Part shown: piece after piece, positions 26,595-36,067 of the stretch
How positions within the stretch are numbered: position 1 is the first letter of the stretch
Layout of the letters: every line of letters starts with the position of its first letter
Position numbers and translations under genes: made by a program
Source: Chryseobacterium sp. CY350
GTDB lineage: Bacteria; Bacteroidota; Bacteroidia; Flavobacteriales; Weeksellaceae
Reading direction: 5' to 3'
Assembly (NCBI RefSeq): GCF_027945075.1
Contig: NZ_CP116034.1
Coordinates: 3,658,001-3,722,000, forward strand
Length of the DNA: 64,000 nt
Notes under the pieces: model-generated
Told to the model about the DNA's origin: nothing
The model's database searches: none
Seen by the model: only the letters and a program-made list of their open reading frames with translations

Positions 26595-29138
26595 TTAAAC
26601 TTGTTCTGAAACTAAAATTTCTCTTTTGCCTTTTTTGCGGTATATAAAATAAATTCCACCAGCACTTAACAAAATAAATAATCCGAAGCAAAGTAAGGAG
26701 ATCCATTTTCCGGTTGCGATCACTTCTGGTTCAAAAATCATTCTGATGTTGTGATTTCCGGCAGGAACGTGTACTGCTCGCAAAAGATAATCTGCTTTGA
26801 TGTATGGTACTTCTTTGTCGTCGACAAACATTTTCCAGCCGTGAGGATAGTAGATCTCTGAAAATACTGCTAGCTGCGGAGTTTTCGATTGAGATTTAAA
26901 TTCCAGTTCGTTGGCTTCATATTTTGTTAAATTAATGGAAGCTGTAGAATCTGCCTGAACCTGTTTTCCGTTCAAATAAGCTTTGTCTGAAACGTTGATA
27001 ACTGCAGTCTTTTTAGAATCGATGTTTCCAAGTAACTTTATTTCTTCATCCGGAGTATTTACAAATTTTACATCAGCAACAAACCATGCATTTCCGTTTG
27101 CATTAGGATTCGGAACAACTTGTGGCTCCTGCGGATTTCCGAAGAGTATGTATTTTGTGTTCAGTAAATTCAGAATTTTTGGTGTTTTTACACTGTCAAC
27201 ATTAGAGATATATTCATTCAACAGATCGTCGTAACGTCTCAGTCTTACCGCGTGGTAACCGCCGATTGAAGATGTAAAATAAGATGTGTTTGTTTCACTT
27301 GTAACTCCCAGAACCTGATTGTAAACTCTGTAATGTTTTTTGTCTTTTTCAGCAATTGTTTCCAAGGTTTTATTAACCGGAATACTTGCTAAAATCGATT
27401 GTAAGTTTTGATTATCACCTACTTTCTCAGCAAGATAATCTGAACCTTCAGTCTGGAAAGGATTTTCTGCAAAGATCTTATCGACGTAATTTTCGTCATT
27501 CAGATAACGTTTGTTAACGGTCCAAAGATCAAATAAACTTACGGCTCCAATGATAAGTAAAGCAACATTTTGATTCAATTTATGTTTTAAACTAAAGAAG
27601 AGAACGGCAGCTGTAATTCCGACATAAATCAATGCTTTGATCGCGTCAATTCTAAATAATTTAAACCTTTCTTCTGTTAAATAATCCAATAAAAATGGCG
27701 GCAAATATGTTTTTTCATTATCGGTATGGAAACCTAATAAAGATTTTCCGAAAAGAATGAATAATACAGTTAAACCTAAAACTCCTCCGCTCACATAAGT
27801 AAGAATTTTCTTTTTATAATCTTCTTCTAATGTTGAATCTGTATAAAATCTGTACAGTCCAATAATTGCGATCAAAGGAAATAATAATTCCACCACAACC
27901 AAAATTGAGGACGGTGCCCTGAACTTGCTGTAAAATGGAACGTATTCAATAAAGAAATCTGAGAGCGGCATGAAGTTGCTTCCCCAGGCCAAAAGAATGG
28001 TAAGGATGGTTGCTCCTAAAATCCAATAGCGGTATTTTTTCCAGGCAAAAAAGAATCCTAATAATGCAAGAAAACATACAATCGCTCCCTGATAAGCGGG
28101 TCCCGAAGTTCCTGGCTGATCGCCCCAATAAGTAATGCTTCCAAAACCTTTGGAAATTCTATCATATTCAGCCTGAGAAGTCACATTTTCCTGTACAAGT
28201 TGCTGTACTTTTTCCATCATTTCCTTTCCTTCCGGTTCCTGGCTTCCACCTCCCATCAATCTTGGAATAAAAAGGTTTAAAGTTTCCAGTTTTCCGTAGC
28301 TCCACATCAGAATGCTCTCTTTATCCATCCCAGAGTTTCCTGCGGTATGGTTTTCAGTATTTAAAATCTGTTTTCCTCTTACGGTTTCTTTAATATATTC
28401 GGAGTTGGCCATGATTCGCTGAGAATTCATACCAACACCGATTGCTAAAGCTCCGGCAATAATTCCTGAAGAAATAAGGAAATGTTTCATCGGAGTTTTC
28501 TTTTGGATGGCTCTGATTAATTCAGATAAAAACAAAAAGCCAAGTCCCAGAAATAAATAATAGGTCATTTGCGGATGATTGGCAGCGACCTGTAATCCGA
28601 AGAATAGGGTAGTGACAATAAAACCGAGGACATATTTTTTTCTGATGTAAACCAATAGAATTCCCGCTAAAAGTGGTGCGAAATATTCGATGGTATTTAC
28701 TTTTCCATTATGTCCGGCTGCAATAATGATATAAAAATAGGTTGAAAGTCCGAAAAATGTGGCTCCCAAAAGTGCGTATTTCCAGTTTCTAACCGCGACC
28801 ATTCCCAAAAGGAAAAATCCTGAGAACAATAGAAATAAATAGTTGACTGGCCTCGGAAGAATATTCAGATAACTGTCTAATTTTTTAATAATATCACCTT
28901 CAAAACGGCTTCCCATCTGGTAAGTCGGCATCCCGCCAAACATAGAATCACTCCAGTATGTTTCTTTGTCGTAAGTGTCTCTGTAGTCGATAAGTTCTTT
29001 TGCACCGCCCCGATACTGCACAATATCATGCTGGAAAAGCTGTTTGCCCGTAAAGACTGGTGTGGAATATAAAAATGCTAAAACCAAGAATGCAACGATG
29101 GAGATTGCAATGTAAATTAAGTTTTTATTTTTTGCCAT
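26595..29138 (-). CDS. YfhO-family membrane protein
   Basis: An 847-residue protein with an N-terminal signal-anchor and about twelve further hydrophobic segments over residues 1-560. A soluble periplasmic domain (about 560-815) and one last membrane segment follow. The pattern QLFQHDIVQYRGGAKELIDYRDTYDKETYWSDSMFGGMPTYQMGS near the N-terminus is typical of the YfhO group. YfhO of Gram-positive bacteria transfers sugars from lipid carriers to cell-wall polymers (GT-C fold). The flavobacterial members have no tested role known to me. The downstream glycosyltransferase fits a lipid-linked sugar pathway. Confidence 0.85.
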   Translation of the reverse strand: MAKNKNLIYIAISIVAFLVLAFLYSTPVFTGKQLFQHDIVQYRGGAKELIDYRDTYDKETYWSDSMFGGMPTYQMGSRFEGDIIKKLDSYLNILPRPVNYLFLLFSGFFLLGMVAVRNWKYALLGATFFGLSTYFYIIIAAGHNGKVNTIEYFAPLLAGILLVYIRKKYVLGFIVTTLFFGLQVAANHPQMTYYLFLGLGFLFLSELIRAIQKKTPMKHFLISSGIIAGALAIGVGMNSQRIMANSEYIKETVRGKQILNTENHTAGNSGMDKESILMWSYGKLETLNLFIPRLMGGGSQEPEGKEMMEKVQQLVQENVTSQAEYDRISKGFGSITYWGDQPGTSGPAYQGAIVCFLALLGFFFAWKKYRYWILGATILTILLAWGSNFMPLSDFFIEYVPFYSKFRAPSSILVVVELLFPLIAIIGLYRFYTDSTLEEDYKKKILTYVSGGVLGLTVLFILFGKSLLGFHTDNEKTYLPPFLLDYLTEERFKLFRIDAIKALIYVGITAAVLFFSLKHKLNQNVALLIIGAVSLFDLWTVNKRYLNDENYVDKIFAENPFQTEGSDYLAEKVGDNQNLQSILASIPVNKTLETIAEKDKKHYRVYNQVLGVTSETNTSYFTSSIGGYHAVRLRRYDDLLNEYISNVDSVKTPKILNLLNTKYILFGNPQEPQVVPNPNANGNAWFVADVKFVNTPDEEIKLLGNIDSKKTAVINVSDKAYLNGKQVQADSTASINLTKYEANELEFKSQSKTPQLAVFSEIYYPHGWKMFVDDKEVPYIKADYLLRAVHVPAGNHNIRMIFEPEVIATGKWISLLCFGLFILLSAGGIYFIYRKKGKREILVSEQV

Positions 29139-29194
29139 TTTGGTTATCAGTAGATATTAAATTTAAGATGTTTTGAGATTCAATATTTAATAGA

Positions 29195-29422
29195 TTATCT
29201 TTTCTCTTTCACTTCTTCATAGTCCACAGTTTCTGCGTCCCATTTTACTTTTTTCTCAATATTTGTTTTCGATTTTTTGGTTTCTTTTTCCTCTTTATTG
29301 TTAGGTCTGAAACCGGTGTATTTATAAAATTTGTTAAAGAATATTCTTTTTAAAATATTCCAGACGAAAAAAATAATAATCGTAATGAGTACTAACTCAA
29401 AAATACCTTTAATAAAAGACAT
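29195..29422 (-). CDS. DUF4834-family small membrane protein
   Basis: A 75-residue protein with one membrane segment at about residues 6-24 and a highly charged cytoplasmic tail (KEEKETKKSKTNIEKKVKWDAETVDYEEVKEK). The ending with an AETVDYEEVK block is the DUF4834 pattern of Bacteroidota. It stands 56 bases before the YfhO gene and probably belongs to the same operon. Confidence 0.75.
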   Translation of the reverse strand: MSFIKGIFELVLITIIIFFVWNILKRIFFNKFYKYTGFRPNNKEEKETKKSKTNIEKKVKWDAETVDYEEVKEKR

Positions 29423-29443
29423 ATTTATTTGTAATATTTAAAA

Positions 29444-29464
29444 ATTCAAGATTCAAGATTCAAA
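29444..29464. repeat. three copies of a 7-base repeat (ATTCAAG)
   Basis: ATTCAAG, ATTCAAG, ATTCAAA in direct tandem, in the leader of the DUF4834 gene. A second heptamer array occurs at 45808-45845. Confidence 0.85.
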
Positions 29465-29510
29465 ATTGATCATCATCTAAAATATCGCTGAAAGTCTTAC
29501 ACTTCAGAAT

Positions 29511-30557
29511 TTACTTCGCAGCAGGATTCACCATTACAGACGAGTTTGATACACTTTTCATGCTTTGAGATTGTTTGCCGTCAGAGATTGCTTCAACCTG
29601 AGTTGTTTTTACCGTGATATTCTGATTTGTGATCCAACCTGTATTTTGGTCAAATTTTATGGTTCCGTTTTGCGCCAGTTCGCTACTCATGCTGTGAGTC
29701 ATTTCACCCTGAGATTTTTTCTCTTCTTTTTTCGGGATTCCTCCGGTTACAGAAATTTCTGCGATACCGTTTCCTACACTTTTCAGAACATAGTGTGAGG
29801 TAACTTTATATTTTCCGCTTTCATCTGCGCTCTCGCTTGTCGTCCACTTTTCACCAATTTTCACTCCTTTTTTAGGAATTATGGTTAAATTTTTCGAGAA
29901 TTGATCTTTTAAAACTTTTTCATTAAAAGTCTGTTTTAGTCCTGCCACTGCACTTGCTTTTTGGTTCGCATCTTTTATAAGCGTCCCAAGCGCATTTGAA
30001 ATTTTCGTATAGATCGCATCAAAACCTGTAATTGAAATTACATTTCCTTTGCTGTCCATTTTCATATTCAGTTTGTTTCCGGTCAATGCGCGGTTAACGT
30101 TCCAGATCATTTTCAGATTATCTTCTTTCGGAATTGCCTGTTTTGTGTCCACAACAATGGTTTTTCCGTCAGCACTTTGAGAGTTTCTTTTTCCGATAAG
30201 GTTGATGGTGATATCGTAAATTCCACCTTTCACATCATTGACTGTAAAAGTCATTTCATCAGTAGATTCGCTGGTTCCGTTTAAGGTTTTTCCTGAAGGA
30301 TCAGTCATTGTTTTTACATCTCTCTGATACGTTGTCAAAGGATACGTTTTTCCTTTTTCAAGTTTAAAAGATTGCGTGAAAACTCCTAAAGAATCTTTGA
30401 TTGCAGGGTTTGCTTTTACTTCAGCCACAGAATCTGCAGGAACTTCTACCGTAATTGTTTTTCCGGTTTTAGGGTCTACTTTGGTGATGGTTGCAGTTTC
30501 TTTTTTACAAGAAACGATGGCTAAAGAGATAAGTGCTATTGCTGCTATATTTTTCAT
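29511..30557 (-). CDS. DUF6263-type lipoprotein
   Basis: A 348-residue protein with a type II signal peptide (lipobox AIVSC, cysteine 17) and a single large beta-rich domain. The landmarks KLEKGKTYPLTTYQRDVKTMTDPSGK, DDITINLIGKR-like strands and a late KIGEKWTTSESADESGKYKVTSHYVL block resemble DUF6263 proteins of flavobacteria, whose role is unknown. I see no catalytic residues. It is followed on the same strand by DUF4834 and preceded by rlmB, 18 bases away. Co-transcription with rlmB is likely. Confidence 0.75.
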   Translation of the reverse strand: MKNIAAIALISLAIVSCKKETATITKVDPKTGKTITVEVPADSVAEVKANPAIKDSLGVFTQSFKLEKGKTYPLTTYQRDVKTMTDPSGKTLNGTSESTDEMTFTVNDVKGGIYDITINLIGKRNSQSADGKTIVVDTKQAIPKEDNLKMIWNVNRALTGNKLNMKMDSKGNVISITGFDAIYTKISNALGTLIKDANQKASAVAGLKQTFNEKVLKDQFSKNLTIIPKKGVKIGEKWTTSESADESGKYKVTSHYVLKSVGNGIAEISVTGGIPKKEEKKSQGEMTHSMSSELAQNGTIKFDQNTGWITNQNITVKTTQVEAISDGKQSQSMKSVSNSSVMVNPAAK

Positions 30558-30575
30558 AAAGATTTTTAAATTTGA

Positions 30576-31376
30576 TTAATTGATTTTTACTAATTTCTGT
30601 CTCATTGCTTCGTAAAGGATTGCTCCACACGCTACAGAAACGTTCAGTGACTGAGTTTTTCCTTCAATCGGAAGTTTTATTTTTTCATCTGAATGATGTA
30701 GAACTTCTTTAGAAATTCCTGTTTCCTCGTTGCCCATCACGATTGCGCATGGTTCAGTAAAATTAACATCGTAAATTAGTTTTTGAGCTTTTTCCGTTGC
30801 TGCAAAAACAGAAACTCCGCTCTGCTGTAAATAATCTACAACATGCGCCAGATTATTTTCTTTACAGATTTTAATATTGTACATCGCTCCCGCAGAAGTT
30901 TTAATTGCGTCAGAATTGATCGGCGCTCCACCTTTTTCCGGGATAACGACTGCGTGAATTCCTACACATTCTGCTGTTCTGCAGATTGCTCCGAAGTTTC
31001 TTACATCAGTCAATCTGTCCAAAATCAAGATGAAAGGTACTTTCCCTTCCTCAAATAATTCGGGAATGATATTTTCAATTTTGTGAAAAGGCACATCTGA
31101 AATAAACGCCACCACACCTTGGTGGTTTTTTCTTGTGAAACGGTTTAGTTTTTCAACCGGAACATAATTCGGACGAATTTTATATTTTGCTAAAACTGCT
31201 TTCAGTTCTGCATATATTTCTCCCTGCAAAGCATTCTGTACAAAGATTTTGTCAATTGTTTTTCCGGCTTCAATCGCTTCCAGAACAGGGCGTAATCCGA
31301 ATATAAAATCGTCTTTTTTATTAGGTTCTGAATTTCTGAATTCAGGTTTTGAGTTCTTATGTTGAAAATCTTCCAA
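30576..31376 (-). CDS. rlmB: 23S rRNA 2'-O-methyltransferase RlmB (SpoU family)
   Basis: A 266-residue SpoU-type methyltransferase that 2'-O-methylates a guanosine of 23S rRNA (G2251 in E. coli numbering). The N-terminal substrate domain has FIFGLRPVLEAIEAGKTIDKIFVQ. The three SpoU motifs follow: LDRLTDVRNFGAICRTAECVG, VMGNEETGISKEVL, and LPIEGKTQSLNVSVACGAILYE with its conserved knot. The start codon is TTG (31376-31374); no ATG or GTG exists in the frame before the first motif. The N-terminal 22 residues before the domain are unusually charged. Confidence 0.93.
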   Translation of the reverse strand: MEDFQHKNSKPEFRNSEPNKKDDFIFGLRPVLEAIEAGKTIDKIFVQNALQGEIYAELKAVLAKYKIRPNYVPVEKLNRFTRKNHQGVVAFISDVPFHKIENIIPELFEEGKVPFILILDRLTDVRNFGAICRTAECVGIHAVVIPEKGGAPINSDAIKTSAGAMYNIKICKENNLAHVVDYLQQSGVSVFAATEKAQKLIYDVNFTEPCAIVMGNEETGISKEVLHHSDEKIKLPIEGKTQSLNVSVACGAILYEAMRQKLVKIN

Positions 31377-31461
31377 AATTTTTATTTTATTTTTTTAATG
31401 AATAAACTTAATTATTCAACTTATTTTATTGACTGTAATAACTTTTTAACTAAATCTGTAT

Positions 31462-31932
31462 TTAGAACTTTTCGCCTAAAATTGCTCTTTTCTGCGCCAT
31501 TGCATAGCCATAATGAAGGCTTTCGTGCATATTATTAAAGATAATCGCGTCCTGAATACTTTTAAGATCCATTCCAAAACTCGTTGTGTAAGGCGTGTAA
31601 TCTGAAAAGAAATCGCTGTCGTAATCTTTCATCAAAATCTTCGAAGTTTCGGTTAAAAGAAATTCAAGATCTTCAACTTCAGACTTCTGGACGTTCAGAT
31701 TTGGCATTGTTCCTTTTTTGTACGTTTCGATCCAGTATTTATCGATTCTGAAAGGATTTCCGCTTAAATAGTAATGCAAAAGCTGCTGTGTAGCAACGGT
31801 ATGTGCAATATTCCAATACATATTGTTATTAAAACCGTCGGGAATTAATAAAAGGTCTTCGTGAGAAGTGTCCTGCAAGATATCCAAAAGGTTTTTTCTG
31901 ACCTGCCTGTGAGCTTGAAAATGATAATTCAT
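31462..31932 (-). CDS. DinB-superfamily protein
   Basis: A 156-residue four-helix-bundle protein. The DinB pattern is visible: N-terminal helix with FQAHRQVRKNLLDIL, NMYWNIAHTVATQQLLHYYLSG (histidine in the second metal position), and a C-terminal MHESLHYGYAMAQKRAI block with two histidines. Some members are metal-dependent thiol transferases using mycothiol or bacillithiol, others have no tested role. Interestingly the same window encodes a YpdA-like reductase, a bacillithiol-linked family. A good TTG-N20-TATTTTTG promoter precedes it. Confidence 0.8.
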   Translation of the reverse strand: MNYHFQAHRQVRKNLLDILQDTSHEDLLLIPDGFNNNMYWNIAHTVATQQLLHYYLSGNPFRIDKYWIETYKKGTMPNLNVQKSEVEDLEFLLTETSKILMKDYDSDFFSDYTPYTTSFGMDLKSIQDAIIFNNMHESLHYGYAMAQKRAILGEKF

Positions 31933-31951
31933 ATTTCAAAAATTTAATCAC

Positions 31952-31982
31952 CAAAAATAGTTTAATAAACTGAAAATGACAA
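31952..31982 (-). promoter_or_regulatory. promoter of the DinB-like gene
   Basis: TTG (31982-31980) and TATTTTTG (31959-31952) on the minus strand, 20 bases apart, 20 bases before the ATG. It is the same spacing as in the two tRNA-Phe promoters. Confidence 0.75.
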
Positions 31983-32182
31983 TTTTTGAGTAGGGCTTTA
32001 AGGCAAAATTTATGTATTTTTTATGATTTTATAATTAAAAGAAATTCAATTTAAGATTAAAGCCGTTCCGAATCTGTCATAGCTGTCAGAATATTTAACA
32101 AATTTTAACTCAAAAATGGCATTTATTGTGTTGATTAATGCAAGTATTTATTAGAAATTTACCAATTATTTTAATTTAAACT

Positions 32183-33187
32183 ATGTCAGATTCATATCAA
32201 GCAGAAGACATTCGTCAACTCACGGAAAAAGTAAGAGAACAGAATTATTTCTTTTCACTTTTGAGGCAGGAAATTAATAAAGTTATTATCGGACAAGAAT
32301 ACATGATAGACCGACTTCTGGTTGGGCTTTTGGGTAACGGTCACGTTTTGCTTGAAGGAGTTCCCGGGTTGGCAAAAACATTGGCAATCAAAACTTTAGC
32401 GGAAGCTGTACATGGTGATTTTTCCAGAATTCAGTTTACGCCCGATCTTCTTCCTGCGGATGTTGTGGGAACGATGATTTATAATATTAAAGAAAATGAT
32501 TTCTCTATAAAAAGAGGTCCTGTTTTCGCAAATTTTGTACTCGCAGATGAGATCAACAGAGCGCCGGCAAAAGTACAATCCGCTCTTTTGGAGGTCATGC
32601 AGGAAAAGCAGGTAACTATTGGTGACGAAACGATGCATTTACCGAAACCATTTTTAGTATTGGCAACGCAAAACCCGATTGATCAGGAAGGAACATATCT
32701 TTTGCCGGAAGCACAAAGCGACCGTTTTATGCTAAAATGTACGATTGATTATCCGGAATTTGAGGACGAAAGAAAAGTCATGAGAATGGTTTCCACATCA
32801 GTTCAGTACGATGTAAAACCTGTGATTTCTTTACAGAATATCGTCGAAGCAAAATCGATTGTCAACCAGATTTATTTAGATGAAAAAATTGAAAAATATA
32901 TTCTTGATATGGTGTTTGCAACCCGTTTTCCCGATAGATACGGTCTTTCTGAATTGAAAAATTATATCAGTTTCGGAGCTTCACCAAGAGCATCGATCAA
33001 CTTGGCTATTGCATCTAGAGCGTACGCATTTTTAAAAGGAAGAGCTTTTGTAATTCCTGAAGATGTAAAAGAATTGGCAAAGGATGTTTTAAGACACAGA
33101 ATCGGATTAACCTTTGAGGCGGAAGCTGAAGAGATCACTTCTGAAGAAATTGTGAATAGAATTTTGGCTAAAATTCAAGCACCGTAA
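32183..33187 (+). CDS. MoxR-type AAA+ ATPase of the Bat operon
   Basis: A 334-residue AAA+ ATPase. Walker A is GVPGLAKT (about residues 59-66), Walker B is VLADEINRAPAKVQSALLEVMQEKQVT, and NPIDQEGTYLLPEAQSDRF carries the sensor 1 and arginine-finger region. MoxR ATPases act as chaperones for VWA-domain proteins, and here it heads a run of such genes (DUF58, batA, batB). In Bacteroides fragilis the bat genes affect aerotolerance, and in other bacteria envelope stress. It is the first gene of a seven-gene run that ends with batD. Confidence 0.9.
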   Translation: MSDSYQAEDIRQLTEKVREQNYFFSLLRQEINKVIIGQEYMIDRLLVGLLGNGHVLLEGVPGLAKTLAIKTLAEAVHGDFSRIQFTPDLLPADVVGTMIYNIKENDFSIKRGPVFANFVLADEINRAPAKVQSALLEVMQEKQVTIGDETMHLPKPFLVLATQNPIDQEGTYLLPEAQSDRFMLKCTIDYPEFEDERKVMRMVSTSVQYDVKPVISLQNIVEAKSIVNQIYLDEKIEKYILDMVFATRFPDRYGLSELKNYISFGASPRASINLAIASRAYAFLKGRAFVIPEDVKELAKDVLRHRIGLTFEAEAEEITSEEIVNRILAKIQAP

Positions 33188-33205
33188 TTAATGTAGCAAT
33201 TTACT

Positions 33206-33257
33206 AATGTATCAGTTTACCTATTTTGAAATTGTTATATTGAAAAACTGATACATT
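33206..33257. repeat. long inverted repeat between moxR and the DUF58 gene
   Basis: Perfect 13-base arms AATGTATCAGTTT (33206-33218) and AAACTGATACATT (33245-33257) around a 26-base loop. Flanks continue with partial symmetry (ATGTAGCAA and TTGTTACAT). It lies inside the operon and is not followed by a T-run, so it is not a plain terminator. Confidence 0.8.
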
Positions 33258-33272
33258 GTTACATCTGAAACT

Positions 33273-34136
33273 ATGCAGATAAAAGACATCATAAAAAAAG
33301 TAAAACAGATAGAAATCCGTACTCGCAAGAAGACGGAAGCTTCTTTGATGGGACAATATCACAGTGCTTTTAAAGGACAAGGAATGACGTTTTCTGAAGT
33401 TCGTCCTTATCAATTTGGTGATGAAATTCGGAGAATCGACTGGAATAAAACAGCACGTTTCCGTGAGCCTTTTGTGAAAGTGATGGAAGAAGAGCGTGAA
33501 CTCACAATGATGATTCTGGTTGATATTTCTGCTTCAATGGATTACGGAACAAAAACTCAGCTAAAAAGAGAATATGTTGCAGAAATTGCTGCAAGTTTAG
33601 GATTTTCAGCTGCTGGAAATAATGATAAGGTTGGTTTGATTTTGTTTGCTGATAAAGTGTATAAGGTTATTCCGCCACAAAAAGGAAGGAAGCATATTTT
33701 GTCGATCATCAGTCATATTCTGACTGCCGATTATATTCCTGCTGTTTCCAAAATTGATAAAGCTTTAGAATATATGATGGGGATTTTTAAAAGAAAATCA
33801 CTCGTATTTTTACTTTCAGACTTTGGAGATGATTATGATTCTAAAATGCTTCGAGTTGCTTCGAAGAAACATCAGCTTCTGGGAATGAGAATTTTTGATG
33901 AAAAAGATAACGAAATTCCTGATGTAGGTTATACGCTTTTCAATGATGTTGAAACTGGAAAACAAATTTGGGTCAATACATCCAATGCGAGGTGGAGATA
34001 CACTTTTGCTGAAGCACAAAAACAGAAATTAAAAGCTTTGGAAGAAGATTTTGCCAACAGTTCGGCAAGCTTTATGAATATTAATACCGGAGATGATTAT
34101 TCGAAATTATTGTATCAGTATTTTCAGAAACGATAA
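33273..34136 (+). CDS. DUF58 (VWA-like) protein of the Bat operon
   Basis: A 287-residue protein with the DUF58 signature SEVRPYQFGDEIRRIDWNKTARFREPFVKVMEEERE at about residues 46-80. A degenerate VWA fold follows (MMILVDISASMDYGT carries the metal-site D-x-S-x-S). It is a partner of MoxR in many bacteria and is probably cytoplasmic. The gene sits between moxR and the BatD-like gene, 85 bases after moxR. Its metal-binding residues are intact, so the VWA site may bind magnesium. Confidence 0.9.
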   Translation: MQIKDIIKKVKQIEIRTRKKTEASLMGQYHSAFKGQGMTFSEVRPYQFGDEIRRIDWNKTARFREPFVKVMEEERELTMMILVDISASMDYGTKTQLKREYVAEIAASLGFSAAGNNDKVGLILFADKVYKVIPPQKGRKHILSIISHILTADYIPAVSKIDKALEYMMGIFKRKSLVFLLSDFGDDYDSKMLRVASKKHQLLGMRIFDEKDNEIPDVGYTLFNDVETGKQIWVNTSNARWRYTFAEAQKQKLKALEEDFANSSASFMNINTGDDYSKLLYQYFQKR

Positions 34137-34185
34137 ATTTAGATTTAAATTAAATTAGGCTTTTGCCAAAATTGACTATTTAGAA

Positions 34186-35082
34186 TTGAAAAAATTAGTA
34201 TTACTTATATCATTTTTCGTCTGTGCGAATGCTTTTTCACAGATACTTTCTTCAAATCTTGAAAAGAAAACTTTGGCTCTCGGGGAAGTCAACAGGTTCA
34301 CCGTGAAAATTGACAACCTGAATAATCAGGAAGTGAGAGCTGCTGCAAAAGATCAGTTGTTGCCTTTTCATTTTGAAGAAATTAAAGACAGCGTTGGAAT
34401 TCAGCCAAATTCTTATGAAAGAAAAATTGAATTTTCCATTTTTGATGAAGGAACTTACACCATTCCCGAACTTGAATTTAAAGTTGGAGACAAAATTTTA
34501 AAAACAATTCCATACGAAGTAGAAGTTATAAATACTGCACAAAAAGGTGATGTTATTAATGACATCATGAATAATAAAGAGGTCAAATTAGATGTTCAAG
34601 ATTACTGGCAACTTTATAAATGGTACGTTTTGGCGGTATTGGCTTTGATAGCATTAATAATTGCTATTTATATGATTGTAAAATATGGCAGAAAATCAAA
34701 AGATTCTCCTGTTGTGGCTACCAATCAGACTTTAAAGGAATTGGATTCTTTAAAAAAGAAAAAATATATTGAAGAAGGAAATTATCGTTCGTTTTATGTT
34801 GAATTAATAGATATTTCCAGAAAATTTATTGCTAAACAATACAGAATTCCTGCAGATGTTTTGCTGACTGATGATCTTGTTCATTTAATGAAAGAAAACA
34901 ACACGATTTCGCAGGATAATGAGAAAATTATTGAAGATGTTTTCTTCAGAGGTGATTTGGTGAAATTTGCCAAAACTTTTCCGGATCAGCAGATGATGGA
35001 AAAAGATTTTAACGAAATCAAAGACTTTGTGAAGAGATCATCAAAGGATATAGAATTTGAAAATCTTAGAAAAGATGTTTAA
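34186..35082 (+). CDS. BatD-like membrane protein (DUF4381-type) of the Bat operon
   Basis: A 298-residue protein with a signal peptide (ending NAFSQ, residue 19). A beta-rich periplasmic domain (about residues 20-125) precedes one membrane segment (about 144-166, WYVLAVLALIALIIAIYMIV). The cytoplasmic helical part has SLKKKKYIEEGNYRSFYVELIDISRKFI, as in DUF4381 and BatD C-termini. The start codon is TTG (34186); no ATG or GTG fits the signal peptide. It overlaps batA by 8 bases, so coupling is tight. It seems to be a shorter relative of the full BatD at 37910-39646. Confidence 0.8.
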   Translation: MKKLVLLISFFVCANAFSQILSSNLEKKTLALGEVNRFTVKIDNLNNQEVRAAAKDQLLPFHFEEIKDSVGIQPNSYERKIEFSIFDEGTYTIPELEFKVGDKILKTIPYEVEVINTAQKGDVINDIMNNKEVKLDVQDYWQLYKWYVLAVLALIALIIAIYMIVKYGRKSKDSPVVATNQTLKELDSLKKKKYIEEGNYRSFYVELIDISRKFIAKQYRIPADVLLTDDLVHLMKENNTISQDNEKIIEDVFFRGDLVKFAKTFPDQQMMEKDFNEIKDFVKRSSKDIEFENLRKDV

Positions 35083-36067
35083 TTTTGAGTTCTACAGTCC
35101 GTGGTTTTTATTTCTCTTTATCTTATTTATTCCTTTACTGGTCAGAGATTTTAGTAGAAAAAAGCTAAAAGGAATAAAAATTCCTACTGTTGAAAATATG
35201 AACAGTAGCAGCGGAATTGTTCCTGTTTTATTTTTACTTAAAATTTCAAAATACATCATACTGTCATGTCTTTTTGTAGCGATGGCAAGACCGAGAACTT
35301 TTACGATTTCTCAGGACAGAGACGATACGAAAGGCGTAGATATCATGTTTGCAGTTGATGTTTCTCTAAGTATGCTGTCTAAAGATCTTTCGCCGGATCG
35401 ACTGACTGCATTGAAAGAAATCGCCATTCAGTTCGTAGAAAAACGGCCGAATGACAGAATCGGTGTGGTTACTTATGCTTCAGAAGCTTTTACAAAAGTT
35501 CCCGTCACTTCAGATCATCAGGTTGTTATTGATGAATTTAAAAATCTTAACACTGCCGAACTTTATCCCGGAACAGCAATCGGCGAAGGGCTTTCTGTTG
35601 CAGTTAACCATCTTCGTACAAGCAAAGCGAAAAGCAAAATCATTATTTTGATGACCGATGGTGTTAATAATGTTGAAAACGCCATTCCGCCACAAATTGC
35701 TGCAGAATTGGCAAGAAATAATAATATTAAAGTTTACTCGATTGGTGTGGGAACAAACGGTATCGCATTGATGCCGACTCAGGTTGATGTTTTTGGAGAT
35801 TTAGTTTTTACAGAAACGCAAGTACAGATCGATGAGCCGGTTTTAAGAGAAATTGCTCAGGTGACGGGAGGAAAGTACTTTCGTGCTACCTCAAACAGCA
35901 GTCTGGAAGAGGTTTACAGCGAAATCAACCAGCTTGAGAAATCTGATGTGAAAGTTTCAAAGCTTTATAATTATCAGGAATATTTTAAGATTTTCCTTTG
36001 GATTGCTTTGGGAATGCTGTTTTTTGATGCGTTATTGAGATGGGTATTATATAAATTTTTAAGCTGA
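35075..36067 (+). CDS. batA: BatA, VWA-domain membrane protein
   Basis: The start is the ATG at 35075 (MFNFEFYSPWFLFLFILFIP), which overlaps the previous stop by 8 bases; a reading from 35057 adds only six residues. The 330-residue protein has two N-terminal membrane segments (about 7-24 and 53-75). A VWA domain follows with an intact metal site: FAVDVSLSMLSKD (D-x-S-x-S) and ILMTDGVNN. A C-terminal membrane segment lies at about 307-325. In Bacteroides fragilis BatA and BatB form a complex needed for aerotolerance; here the order is the same. Stop and batB start overlap as TGATG. Confidence 0.9.
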   Translation: MFNFEFYSPWFLFLFILFIPLLVRDFSRKKLKGIKIPTVENMNSSSGIVPVLFLLKISKYIILSCLFVAMARPRTFTISQDRDDTKGVDIMFAVDVSLSMLSKDLSPDRLTALKEIAIQFVEKRPNDRIGVVTYASEAFTKVPVTSDHQVVIDEFKNLNTAELYPGTAIGEGLSVAVNHLRTSKAKSKIIILMTDGVNNVENAIPPQIAAELARNNNIKVYSIGVGTNGIALMPTQVDVFGDLVFTETQVQIDEPVLREIAQVTGGKYFRATSNSSLEEVYSEINQLEKSDVKVSKLYNYQEYFKIFLWIALGMLFFDALLRWVLYKFLS

